The position numbers and the translations under genes are program-made. Shown here piece after piece: positions 1 through 9,995 of a stretch of 64,000 bases of DNA. The DNA comes from Poronia punctata (lineage: Eukaryota; Ascomycota; Sordariomycetes; Xylariales; Xylariaceae): NCBI GenBank assembly GCA_022579005.1, contig MU401466.1, positions 124,001 through 188,000 on the forward strand. The letters run 5' to 3'. The notes beneath the pieces were generated by a model. The model saw only the letters and a list, made by a program, of their open reading frames with translations, was not told where the DNA came from and made no database searches. Every line of letters starts with the position of its first letter. The first letter of the stretch is position 1.

Positions 1-604
1 TCACCGCAACTCGGCTACCGCTCATGTACACCTGACGCCAAGCTCGCTTATACTCGTCAAACTTCCATTCGCCCAGGAATCCCAGGGAGCCCATGCTGAA
101 AGACAATATCGGTGGCACGGACGATCGAAGGCTGAAGAGACTAGCGGCGCGTAGAATCGTGCCATCGCCACCCAATGTTGCAACGAGGTCTACTTTGTCC
201 GGTAGCGCCGACGGTTCAGCCGTGTATATCGGGAAAGGAAGAGCTTCCTGCATCTGGTGGGCGATGCGACGCTCGAACACTAGGTTGACATCGGGGTAGT
301 CGCTGTGCAGATGCTTCGCAAAAGAGATGGCGGAAGCAGTAACCTGCGGTGCGTATAGCTTAGGAATAATCAAGATGTTTCTTGGAGGCTCGGGCCATTG
401 TAGCGATAATAGCGACGATGTCGGGCTATCTTTGTACTTGGGTAGGACTCGAGGAGGGAGGGTCGAGACGTCGAGAATCTCCCCAAGATGGGTGGTAGCC
501 GAGAATTGGCGAGCTAGGGCGGAAGGTGCAACTAAACGCGGTCTTACACGAGGTAGCTGACAGACGCTGCCATAGGCATTCAGGTGAGCCGGTCTTCGTA
601 GCAT
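1..604 (-). CDS. POS5: Mitochondrial NAD(H) kinase (POS5-like), 5' part, cut by the left edge
   Basis: ATP-dependent phosphorylation of NADH/NAD+ to NADPH/NADP+, probably in the mitochondrial matrix. Reading leftwards from the ATG at 604, the protein has an Arg/Ala/Ser-rich, acid-poor N-terminus that looks like a mitochondrial presequence (about residues 1-35, ending near RQFSAT). It continues with NILIIPKLYAPQ and then the NAD-kinase signature LGGDGT near residue 140, followed by the family segment SMGSLGFLGEWKFDEY. About 200 residues are present in one exon and the C-terminal catalytic half lies outside the window. The ATG has A at -3. The presequence favours Pos5-type (mitochondrial) over cytosolic Utr1-type kinases, but the missing half prevents a firm subfamily call. 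Next gene is HUS1, also minus strand, about 1 kb away. Confidence 0.9.
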   Translation of the reverse strand, partial: MLRRPAHLNAYGSVCQLPRVRPRLVAPSALARQFSATTHLGEILDVSTLPPRVLPKYKDSPTSSLLSLQWPEPPRNILIIPKLYAPQVTASAISFAKHLHSDYPDVNLVFERRIAHQMQEALPFPIYTAEPSALPDKVDLVATLGGDGTILRAASLFSLRSSVPPILSFSMGSLGFLGEWKFDEYKRAWRQVYMSGSRVAV

Positions 605-1560
605 GTTTCGAACGTTGTATCCTCTTTTGGAGGTGATGATTGACAGGATTTGGTATTAGTATATGTTGGAATGGCGAAGAATTAAGAAAATATTTATGAA
701 ATGGCATTCCCTGGCAAGTTTTCACCCTGAATAAACACCACAGCTGTAAGCCGCCGGAGGAAGTGTGAACAAGAAGGAAACAGATGCAAGTTGAAACTTT
801 AACCCATATTACGGTCTGTACTCGTAGGTTCAACGCCTATTTGTCCTTACAATAGATATTTCTCCTTCGGCGCAGCTTTACGACCGTCTAGGGCAGACCG
901 AAGCTGCGTTTTGAGAGAATCGAGGCTGGTACGCCACGAGGACTTGTATCAATTGTGTTGTGGTGCTGTAGTTAAGTCGAGGTTTTAGAACGATTCGCAG
1001 TTGAACTCGGCAATCTTGCCCAGCGTGCCCAGCTGCAAAAGCAGAAGCGTTGCAATGCCCCACTTGGCCCACCTACGAGTACCTACCTCCTACTCCACCC
1101 CCAACTTCTGCGTTCTGACACATGAAATGCCCAGACCCCAGCTGTCAGCAAACGACTAACCTAGAGTCTTGCGGCTTCTGCCGGGATTGACCATTCCTTT
1201 CTCGGATTGATAGATGGAGCGTCAATCCCCCGGTGTTCTGGACCGGTAACACGGCAGACGCGTTACAACTTGCAAGGGTCCGATGCCGTAACCCAGATGC
1301 TACAATATTTACAATATCGATTCAGAGACATTTCATTACCCGTGTGACGTTGTATATACATCAAGAGGAATTAACACGTGAAGACGAGAAACTGAAATTT
1401 CGAAATCAAACACCCAGCACATTGTTCGCAAGGTTTGGTTCAGGTTACACTGCTTGTAGAGATACATTATTCATAGCTCATAATATCGTACATGGTCGGC
1501 TTTCACACTTTTTCTAACTAGCCAGTACCACGGCCTTTAGGCCTCACGAGCATAACTTGT
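605..1560. other. Intergenic: NAD(H) kinase promoter and HUS1 3' flank
   Basis: No gene is supported here. The first part is the upstream region of the kinase gene and the last part is the 3' flank of HUS1. Two copies of the octamer TACTCGTA/TACGAGTA lie at 819-826 and 1074-1081, the latter next to a CCTACC run. Confidence 0.7.
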
Positions 1561-2830
1561 TTATAAGCTATATGAAGAAACATAGTACTATGGACATGTG
1601 TCAGATTTATAGCCAAGAATGCATTGTGCGAGGAGACGCAGGGGATGGGCTTTTTTTTTACTTACAGTAATGACAGAGTCGTCCGCTCCGGGGTCGTCGT
1701 GGTGTGGGACATACACGTATAGAATTAACGCATGGTCGTCCGCAAAACAGGCAATGACACGGCCTTCTAGTCGCCCGATGCTAAGCACCTTGCTCCAATC
1801 TTTGCCGTCGACACGTACAGTGGCCCACTTGTTCGGCCCTGCATTTCTAAAGCGAGTGCTTGGGTGATCCTCGATCGCGCACGTCAGCTGCCCCGGGTCG
1901 AGTTCCGGGTTCTCCAGTCCATCCCACTTGGATTCTACATCTAGGGTGTCGGTGTCCAGACGTAGTCGCAGATGGCCGTGCATGTTGGCGCTAAGCTCGA
2001 GTTTGGGATTCACGTTCGTGGCGGAACCCGCGGAGACGACCTTGGAAGCCACAGCTAGCTTGGTGAACCGATCGGAGATGGCTTTGAGCTGGAGTAACGG
2101 TGGAAGCTGGATGTGGACGTCCGGTTCTCTGACCTTGGGTTGCATGATAGTCTCGACGGTCTCGGGGTGAAGGACCCGCACCGGAATGTCCTGTGTAATT
2201 ACCTTTTCGTGATCACGCTGGAGCGCTGTCTCGAGCGGTTCGGGTGCAAAGACCCCGTCGTCATCATATTCATCTTGCGGTTCGCCACCGGGGGCTTTGT
2301 TTGCAGGATTCATGCCGAAACGCGCAACACCCTGAGGCTGGTTGCCCGGCACGGTGGCCGTTGTGATGGTCATAGAGAGTATGGGCAAGCCATCCTTCTT
2401 GGTGAGACGCATGGAAGCTGATACAGCATTGGTTGCCGATTTTAGTGCCCGCTGGAGAGGAACCAGTGGAAGTTCGAGATTGATGGTATTGTTGGGTTCC
2501 GCTGATTGAATGGTCCAGTTGTCAAAGATGAGGTCAATTGACAAGGAGCTGGTCGGAAAGGCATGTATCAGCCTCACAGGCAAACCACGAGTGCACCTCG
2601 GAATTGAGAACTCACGCCCATACTTGAGAACCCGTATCCGGGATTACGGTGAAGCGGACAGTTTCATCGTCAAGTCGGACCCAGGCAATTTTTTCGAGGG
2701 AAGAGAGAGCTGCCACAAGCTCTGTTCCGTTATATCAGCAGGGGTGCCTAGACTCGGGTAATCATACAATAAGAATTAAAGGCGTACTGGAAAATGTGCG
2801 TATGTTCTTCAGACCTGTTTTAAACCTCAT
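1561..2830 (-). CDS. hus1: HUS1, subunit of the 9-1-1 checkpoint clamp
   Basis: Hus1 forms the PCNA-like Rad9-Rad1-Hus1 ring that is loaded at DNA damage and activates ATR/Mec1 signalling in the nucleus. Four exons in 5'-3' order: 2788-2830, 2616-2721, 1666-2548 and 1561-1587. All three introns are GT-AG and the joined length is 1,059 nt (352 aa), an exact frame. The N-terminus [10 protein letters not shown] and the segments [15 protein letters not shown] and [17 protein letters not shown] match fungal Hus1. A fungal-type acidic insertion (DEYDDDGVF) lies in the middle. The last exon is only 27 nt and adds YYVSSYSL, a typical Hus1 end. Without it the frame would run on into intron sequence. 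Confidence 0.93.
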
Positions 2831-3777
2831 CTCTATTGACAGGGCTTGGTAGTCTCACGCGCGCCATGTAGGTTTGATCATCTAACAAATTAAAATTTGA
2901 GGGTTTGGCATGTTTCGGCAGAAGCGCGTTCGCATTGATCAACAAGTCACACACTGAATACAGCTGAGGTTAGCACCGTGGCAGGTTATGGCGGGGCACT
3001 TAGCATATGTCCTATTTGGGAAAGATGCAGCTACCCACCTCGTCCACCACATCATCTCTTCATCAGGTATCATGGAAGCTCTTAAACCTGCGAATCTAAA
3101 GACCTCTTAAGGACAGGAAACTTGAGCATTTTACAATCTGTCACGCGACTATACATACTACCTATTGAATGTATTATCCCAGCTACACAGTAGAAACGCT
3201 TCTAGTAGAGGAGCGGACAATACCTGTAGGTACCTAATCAGAACAGGCACTTAAACCTGTCTATTGTACCTACCCCGCCATTAACCCCGCAACGTCCACT
3301 ATCGTGACCCCGCCATTATCTTCGTTGACCAGAAAAGTGCACTCATAGCTGAAAAGTGAAGGGGCAAGGAGGAAACATGGGGTGCAGTTTAGGTAGCTAG
3401 GGGGGGGATATGGGAATGGTAAAATCTCCCAAAAGCTGCGAGGGTTAGATAGTATCAGCGTAGTAAAGTAGCCCGCCCATACATAGGAACTCCAATCCTC
3501 AGATCCTTCGTTCCCTGCCTAGTTCCCTGCCGTGACTCGCCGGACCTCAAAGTCCGGTATCCGCATGTTTCGCGTGGTATAGTGCAGGTTTGAAACCATG
3601 ACAGACCGCAGAGCGGCTCGGCGAAAGTGCCAAATCGGTAGTTTAGAAGTAGGAGAGGTTGTGGGTATCATCTTATCTTCGGATGCGGATATGCTTGGTA
3701 GTGGGAAGCATTATTGTGTTTGTTATGCACTCTTCTTGAAGTAGAAGGAGTATATGGGAAGTGTATAACCCCCTCTA
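2831..3777. other. Intergenic: HUS1 promoter and 3' flank of the RING gene
   Basis: No gene is supported. An 11-nt direct repeat (CCCCGCCATTA) occurs at 3273-3283 and 3308-3318. A small hairpin with a CGGAC/GTCCG stem lies at 3541-3556. Confidence 0.6.
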
Positions 3778-4602
3778 TCAAAAACTGAGTCGTCGCCGCC
3801 GCTCCATAGATTCAGTGTATTCCAACTGGGAATCGACTCTCAAGGTTCGTATTCTGCATAGGTTAAGCCATTCGAACTCTTCCCTGCGACGGTTACCATC
3901 GTGCGCGGGCTGCGACGGAGGATTGTTTGCTCGTCCGAGCCTCACCTGCGGCAGGATTGACTTGAGGCTGCCCTTTCTCTCTCTTTTTCGACGGCCGATC
4001 GCAATGGTAGTCGTAGACCCAGGTTGTGCCGCACCAGAGGTTATTCTCTGCCTCATCCGCTTTTCTGTCTCTTCCAAGGCTTTGCATTCCAAACACTTGC
4101 CGACGGTTTGTGCGTGATAGGGGCTCGGACGCTGTTGCCCAATTCGGAAGCGGCTTCTCGGTTGTCTTATGAGACGTCGGTACCTGTTGCCAATCGAACG
4201 GGAGCTTGGGTAGTCGGCGTAATCCACATATTCCACATACTCTGGGTATTCGGGCGAAAAAGTGGTGAAATCAATGGGCCTGGGGACGGAAACAGCATGG
4301 CCGCACGGGTGCTTTGCTTCGGAGCGGCAATAAGGACAGCTGGGGATAGTGTAGGGGTCGCGCTCGATGGAGTCTTCCAACCATCGTTGAATGCAATGTG
4401 TGCCGAACTTATGACCGCAATATAAGTGTATCCATGACTCCGTAATCCCCTCCGGATTTTTAATACCGACAGGATCGTGGCATATAGGACAGCCTTCTGG
4501 GACGTCGCACTCCAGTACCGTTCCAGGGCGTCTGCTGAGTAGGTTCTTCATAAAACGCCGTGCATGGGCTAGCGCTGATAGGTGCTGTTTCTCCATCGCC
4601 AT
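3778..4602 (-). CDS. RING-H2 finger protein, putative E3 ubiquitin ligase
   Basis: Single exon, 274 aa from the ATG at 4602 (G at -3 and G at +4). The same frame stays open to 4776, so a longer N-terminus is possible. The RING lies near residues 35-90: CPIC, then CGHKFGTHCIQRWL, then CPYC, i.e. C3H2C3 spacing, which would bind two zinc ions and recruit an E2. After the ring come a tyrosine/acid run (EYPEYVEYVDYADY), an isolated CLEC pair and a basic C-terminal tail rich in Arg/Lys. There is no membrane segment or other known domain. The substrate is unknown and ligase activity is inferred from the ring alone. Confidence 0.8.
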   Translation of the reverse strand: MAMEKQHLSALAHARRFMKNLLSRRPGTVLECDVPEGCPICHDPVGIKNPEGITESWIHLYCGHKFGTHCIQRWLEDSIERDPYTIPSCPYCRSEAKHPCGHAVSVPRPIDFTTFSPEYPEYVEYVDYADYPSSRSIGNRYRRLIRQPRSRFRIGQQRPSPYHAQTVGKCLECKALEETEKRMRQRITSGAAQPGSTTTIAIGRRKRERKGSLKSILPQVRLGRANNPPSQPAHDGNRRREEFEWLNLCRIRTLRVDSQLEYTESMERRRRLSF

Positions 4603-4674
4603 GACTTGAATATCTGGTTGGCTCGATGATATGGTAGAGAAGACCAAGGAATGCGAATACTGTGGCGCATATAC

Positions 4675-4688
4675 GTATACGCGTATAC
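4675..4688. repeat. Perfect palindrome upstream of the RING gene
   Basis: GTATACGCGTATAC reads the same on both strands and sits in a longer imperfect dyad of alternating purine/pyrimidine steps (about 4669-4697), 73 bp or more upstream of the RING-gene ATG. It could be a dimeric-factor site or a cruciform-prone stretch. No function is shown. Confidence 0.6.
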
Positions 4689-5505
4689 ACGTATATGGAT
4701 GTAGGACGCGATTCCCTAATGTTGATATGGAAACGCTGGTAGTGTGGTCGCGTTTCCCAGTATATGCCTGTAACAAAAGTCAGTCCAATTTAGAAAGAGG
4801 ACTGGAAAGGCAATGGAAGTTATGGAACCCCGGGCGACGGTAATATGGAAGCACGTACGGTACACCCGAACAATAAGGACGCTGATTGTGTCAGGAAACT
4901 TTATTGTATAGCCCGGACTGTACAGCCTGCATTGACGCGATAATGAGCTTTATACTGTGCAACCCATTGAAGCTTCATAAAAAGGTGTTCAATGACGGCC
5001 AGGGTCAAAGCTGAATCCATCTACTGCGCTGGGGGGGGGGGGGATGACACAGACAGAAAGATGCAGAATCTGGGGATTGGGAGCACAAACTGGAGAAAAA
5101 CTAAAATGGGAAACGGGCTTTTGACTCCTGGTGTAACAAATGTAAGGAGAGAGGACCTTGCAGGCAGCCCTGTGGACGAGAGTATGATGACTGAACGGGT
5201 GCTGCTCGCAGCTCGAGGGTAGGCAAGGTACGTACTTTACATACCTATGTCCAAGAAGTCCTAGAATAACACAGTCGATTAAAACTCCACGTACACGCGC
5301 CTAGCCAGACCGGACACAAAGTAAGGTTGACGGTGTCGGTAGGATTTAGTGTGTAGTCACATATGCGCCAGGATCAACGCTGGTCTTGCCGAGTCAAAGG
5401 AGAATCATCAAGACGTAGTCAAAGGTTGGGGGCTTTCGGACAAGACTAATCGGATTGCGGCAGCAACTGACTCGAACGGTTGGCCGGTCCTCTTGGAACG
5501 AGAAG

Positions 5506-5537
5506 CAGGCAGACAGGCAGACAGGCAGACAGGCAGG
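5506..5537. repeat. Short tandem repeat, 8-nt unit GGCAGACA
   Basis: About three to four head-to-tail copies of GGCAGACA, non-coding. Confidence 0.8.
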
Positions 5538-7481
5538 TAGAAAAAGGCCTCTCTAGCCTTGGATTAAGTCGTAGGTCTGCACATTACAGGTGTGGTCGCT
5601 GCAAGTGGTCATGTGTACTGTTCGGATTCGGCTCTTTGCCTCTACTGGTTCTGGCTATAGGTTTGGGCCTTTGGCATTGGGCAGTTTATCTGTATTCCGA
5701 TTGCTTGCCGTTATAGGCCACCACACAATAAAACAGAAAAGAACCACCGTAGAAAAGCAAAAGGGGGGGGGGGGTTCTAGTGGCCTTAACGCAACTCCTA
5801 GGGGTAATGTGAAACCTGATTCTGTTTGCACCAAAGCTAGAAGAATACTAATAATATATATCATGCTATGCGCATGTTCTAAAACATGAGGCATACCCTA
5901 ACCTCCAAGCACCCAAGATTAGCGTTAGGACTATTACGTCGAGATGCGTACCTATATGATATATCTACGGTCAGCCAGACACCCGAAACCCCTTTTGGAC
6001 TTGGGACTAGGTGGGTAGTCTAGTCATCCGCCCGCTCTTGCCGGGGTTGGCAATCTAAGAACGGACATCATGTGGAATGCAGGTTGTGCTGTTCAACTCA
6101 TCCGGATTCGTCCATGGGTAGCTCCGTGTATATTGTATGCTCATTGTCCGCAACATAAGGCTGGAATATACTTGCAGACCACGTGCCAGAGGGATTGGGC
6201 CGGTGCACATGCTCAGGTTGCCTATTAGTTGCTGTTACCTTGCAGGAATGCCCCTCCATCCACCAACCTTGGTTGGATTAGGTTCTAGTCTACTTTAGTT
6301 ACCCAAATGGCATAGACAGAGCTGGATGGATATAATAATCATCTGGTTGTCAATCTAGAGGTGGGGATCCGCAAGTCAAGCACGATATCGATATCCTGAA
6401 AACTGTCAGCCCTGTGTAAGTATTTCGCATACAACAGACGTCGTTACGACACTGGACCAGAGCTAACTACACGGTGATAGCAAACTAGACAAATCTATGT
6501 AGTTTATAGCCATATATGTATACAGGCAATTACTTACATGTGACCATGTACTATATACATAAAGATCCCTAAGTAGCCATATATAGGCCCATGTAGGTAA
6601 TTATACTTAAGACGCATGAAATTCCAAGCTCCAACGGTCTCCGACGGTTCGAAGTTGCTCTAGTTCACAAGACCTTCCGACTTCCACTCTCCGATCTCCA
6701 AGTAAGCCAACGTAAGCTTTTGTATGCTCTTCTTGTCTGCCAGTACTAACAAAGCCCTGATTAGACCGTACGTTGGCGCCTGATTCTTGCAGCGTTGGAG
6801 TCAATCCATTGTTGGTGGTCTTATAGAAGATGGCGCGAATGCTCCACTCGTCCATAAGCTACGGCTTGGTCGCAATATATGGCCAGGGCGATGCAGTCTG
6901 ACACTGTCTTCTTCCCGAGGTTCGATTCAGATTAATTTTCGCGAGACAGCGGGACATAATACGCATGCGACGCAGCTTGTCTTGCCATGTCTCAGCTATG
7001 GCGGCGACACCTAGATACTAGTGTACTATCTACCGTGCTTTTGCTATGAACAAAAGCGGCGGAGTTCCACGAGCCAGCGAAGGGACACGCAGGCAATGGG
7101 TACATACTCGTAACTCCTTGACCATCATTGTTCTTTTGTCGTGGTGCCCCGTACCGGGACTTGCGTAGAAGATGGGTGGTAAGCATCTGTTGGGATATCC
7201 TACTTCGCATTTAAGTGAATTCTGTTAAATTCGTTAATGTACTATAGGTACACGATGCACGGGCATGCGAGTGCCACGAGGTGAGGACCGTGCTTCAGCT
7301 CGGCCTACTCGTCGGACGCCGCTGGTCGTTCCCGTCGTTGTCGTCGTCGCTATCATCTCGAAACCCTTCCTCTAGACTTCAAATTTTTGTCAGCCCAGCC
7401 AAAGCCAAGGCAGCCGGCCGCGTGTCGCCTGGATGTCCAGAACATGTACAAAACGGATAATAGTACTGGTGACGGAGGCGC

Positions 7482-7926
7482 TTACTCTCTACTCAGTCTC
7501 CTGTCACTATCGACCTGCTGGTGGCGGGTGTCCAGTGAGAGCGCGTGTCTACGGTCCTCGCCTACGTCATTTAATTCTTCGCCCTCATCCGAGCTAAAAC
7601 TTATGTCGGATTCATCGTCGGCCACTTCGACGCGTTCTCTGCGGCCAAATCGCCAGCGCGACGAGGTTATCCAGTTGATTATTGCATTTTGCACTCGTAT
7701 ACGGAGCGATGCTGTGCGCGTCGAGATCGTATCGATAGGGAGGTATTGGCTGTAGCGATTTCGGTATTGCCGCCATAAAGGGACGATTAGATATGTTAAG
7801 GAGAGGAAGATAACAAGCGAGATGATGGCTGGTATGAACAGCGTCTAATAGAAGGTCAGTAAGTATCGCCGGGACATGGCAGCCTGGAGGATGGCTTACT
7901 TTGATAACTGAGAGTGTCGCGCCCAT
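7482..7926 (-). CDS. Small single-pass membrane protein, conserved-looking, unknown function
   Basis: Two exons: 7900-7926 (nine codons, MGATLSVIK) and 7482-7844, joined by a GT-AG intron of 55 nt with donor GTAAGC and acceptor CTATTAG. The joined frame gives 129 aa. The ATG has A at -3 and G at +4. Residues about 11-33 form one hydrophobic helix (LFIPAIISLVIFLSLTYLIV), followed by a basic patch and an acidic, serine-rich tail (DDESDISFSSDEGEE), which suggests an N-anchored protein with a charged soluble tail. No known family is recognised. A plus-strand frame over the same region lacks these features. It is divergent from the formin, with 2.1 kb between the starts. Confidence 0.65.
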
Positions 7927-9995
7927 TGTGTTGAGTTGTGGAAGCGTACAAGGAGTCTGCGGCCTGAGAGGGTTTAGGCTCAAAGCCTCGGAGTGAAGGT
8001 AGCTACAACTGCGGTCTTAGACTGACAACAGTCATAATAAAAGCAGGCGTAATATTTCAACTGGTAGATAGTCACGAACGTGTTGCAAAGCGTTGACGGC
8101 ACCGAATCCCGTAATGATGCAGGTATGGTTCGTTTGGTTGAGCAAGCTATGGACAGCCTGAATTGGCGCGTATTTCGCAAGGGAAGACAGGGAAGACGTT
8201 TCGCATTGAATTGAACTGGTAATTAGTCACTTGTGATCTGGAGGATATGGTTAAGTTGAAAATTGGAAGTCGCTGACCGACGGTTTAAAGATTGGGATTG
8301 CTGTTGAACGGGTACATAATCCCATTCTTACCTAAGCGCAACCGAAACGGACAGTACCGCCAAGGCTCTCTACTCGTACACGTTCGAGCACACGTTGCTA
8401 CTTGTAGATACACGTGAATGCCCGGGAGGTACGCTACTGTGCCGACTGCCCGTTCTAACCTCTCTGCGTTATTAATAATTACTGCATGTGTAAATAAATA
8501 GGTCATATACTGGTATATTACCGGGCTAAGGTGACCTGGGACGGAGGCGTTTCAACTTCGCAGCCTTTGACCTTTGGCTGAACTCATCTCGTAGTTGGTA
8601 GACCAAAGGCAACGTAGGTACGACAGCGAGTGGGCTACAGTTGTCGTTTGGTTTTCCCCTCCTGTCTCCTAAACTCCCATACTTCTAGTTATCAAGCGTA
8701 CGAGTAGTGGGGGTTTCTATTTCCTTTGTTCCATCAGTCGTCCCAGACTCCCTTTCTCCCATCACCCCCACCACATGTCTGTTAAGCTAGGCAAAGAGGG
8801 TACTCGTTCGAAGATTTCAGCTAGGAAATATTTCTATCACGTTGAACACACATCATCCTGGAGTCTGGACGCTAGAAACTTGAAAGTGGACAGGAAACCC
8901 ATGCCTGATATGTACATATTAGGGTTAAGCTTACTGTTTTAATAAGATTCTCCTCCATACATCATTAACCTAAACTTACTTCATCCTAGGTGGTTACCCA
9001 TTCCATTTTGGGAATAAAGGGGGTAGAGATCCACATTGATCCAAATTCCCCTCTCTAAAACGTGCTATGCTAACTGAGATGCCCTGCTTCTATTGGTTGT
9101 GATGCCAATCGCTACAACTTAGCAGGGGCCAATCTCAAGTGAGAAACGAACTGGAGCCGCTACCCCCTACGCATTCCTACGCTATCAACAGGGTTAGCCC
9201 GGTACCTGCCTGGGTGTGATAGGTATGACAGGATAGCGCATTACCTGCATATCTTCAAACCCCCCGTTGCTGTATCCCCTTTCGACTTGGAGTTGAATTC
9301 TCGAGTTATCATTACTTGGCATCTTGAACCTCCTTTGAGAAGCTAAATGGGGTCCTACTCAATATAGTAGGTATTCCAAGGCAAAATCCGAATTAACCTT
9401 CACAGTCCCTCCTTTCAACGCTCTTGTTTTGTGATACCGGCCCTTTTAATACCGACACCCCAAGCATACATGTTTCCGGCGACATTGGCTTTCCAGCCCC
9501 AGGCCTTCGTCTGATGTAGCTTGAGTTGCTCAACCCAGCGATTTCCCGACGGCAAATCCATGTGAATCAGTGCCTGTACGTTCATCCGACGCCTGTCTGG
9601 GACGATTTAGATTGTTGCCCCCCGTCCAGAATCGACCAGGCGATTCTCGCCGAACCAGATTCACGGGAGCTTAATTGCTGCTTCATTCAACTTTGATGCT
9701 GACCCCTAACGTAGCCTGGTTGTATAGATTCTGGTACTAGACGATATCCTTGAACATTCGCACGTCGATTCTCCCGATTCTCAGTCCTGGTGCATAGGAA
9801 CACGATGTTATCCGGTTTGCGACTGCAACCTCCCGTACACTGACGACACCCTTCTTGCGACGCTAAACCGGTCCGTGCCGGCTTCTGCCTTTCGAAAAAC
9901 CTAAAAATACCGAGCAAGCCCTCCACCCAGCGAAGCGGCTATTCGAACAGGAATAAAGGACATAGGCGTTTCGGCGCCTCCCCGTACCAGTCGAC
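7927..9995. other. Divergent intergenic region upstream of the formin
   Basis: Probably holds the promoters of the small membrane protein (minus) and the formin (plus). Pyrimidine-rich runs lie at about 8650-8770. TACTCGTA octamers lie at 8371-8378 and 8699-8706. No coding sequence is supported; the formin probably has a long 5' leader. Confidence 0.6.

Larger units (their letters stand above)
4603..7481. other. Long intergenic tract without supported genes
   Basis: Only short unrelated open frames. It holds a perfect 14-nt palindrome at 4675-4688, G runs at 5031-5043 and 5763-5774, an 8-nt tandem repeat (GGCAGACA) at about 5506-5537, an inverted repeat at 6528-6540/6590-6602 and one TACTCGTA octamer at 7105-7112. 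Some frames at 6.6-7.2 kb were considered and not accepted. Confidence 0.6.

Noticed and set aside
426..833. 135-codon minus-strand open frame overlapping the NAD(H) kinase 5' end
   Set aside because: It is in another frame of the kinase gene and its upstream part. The kinase frame has clear family motifs, this one none.
6607..7210. Several small frames on both strands
   Set aside because: Short, mutually overlapping and without recognisable features.
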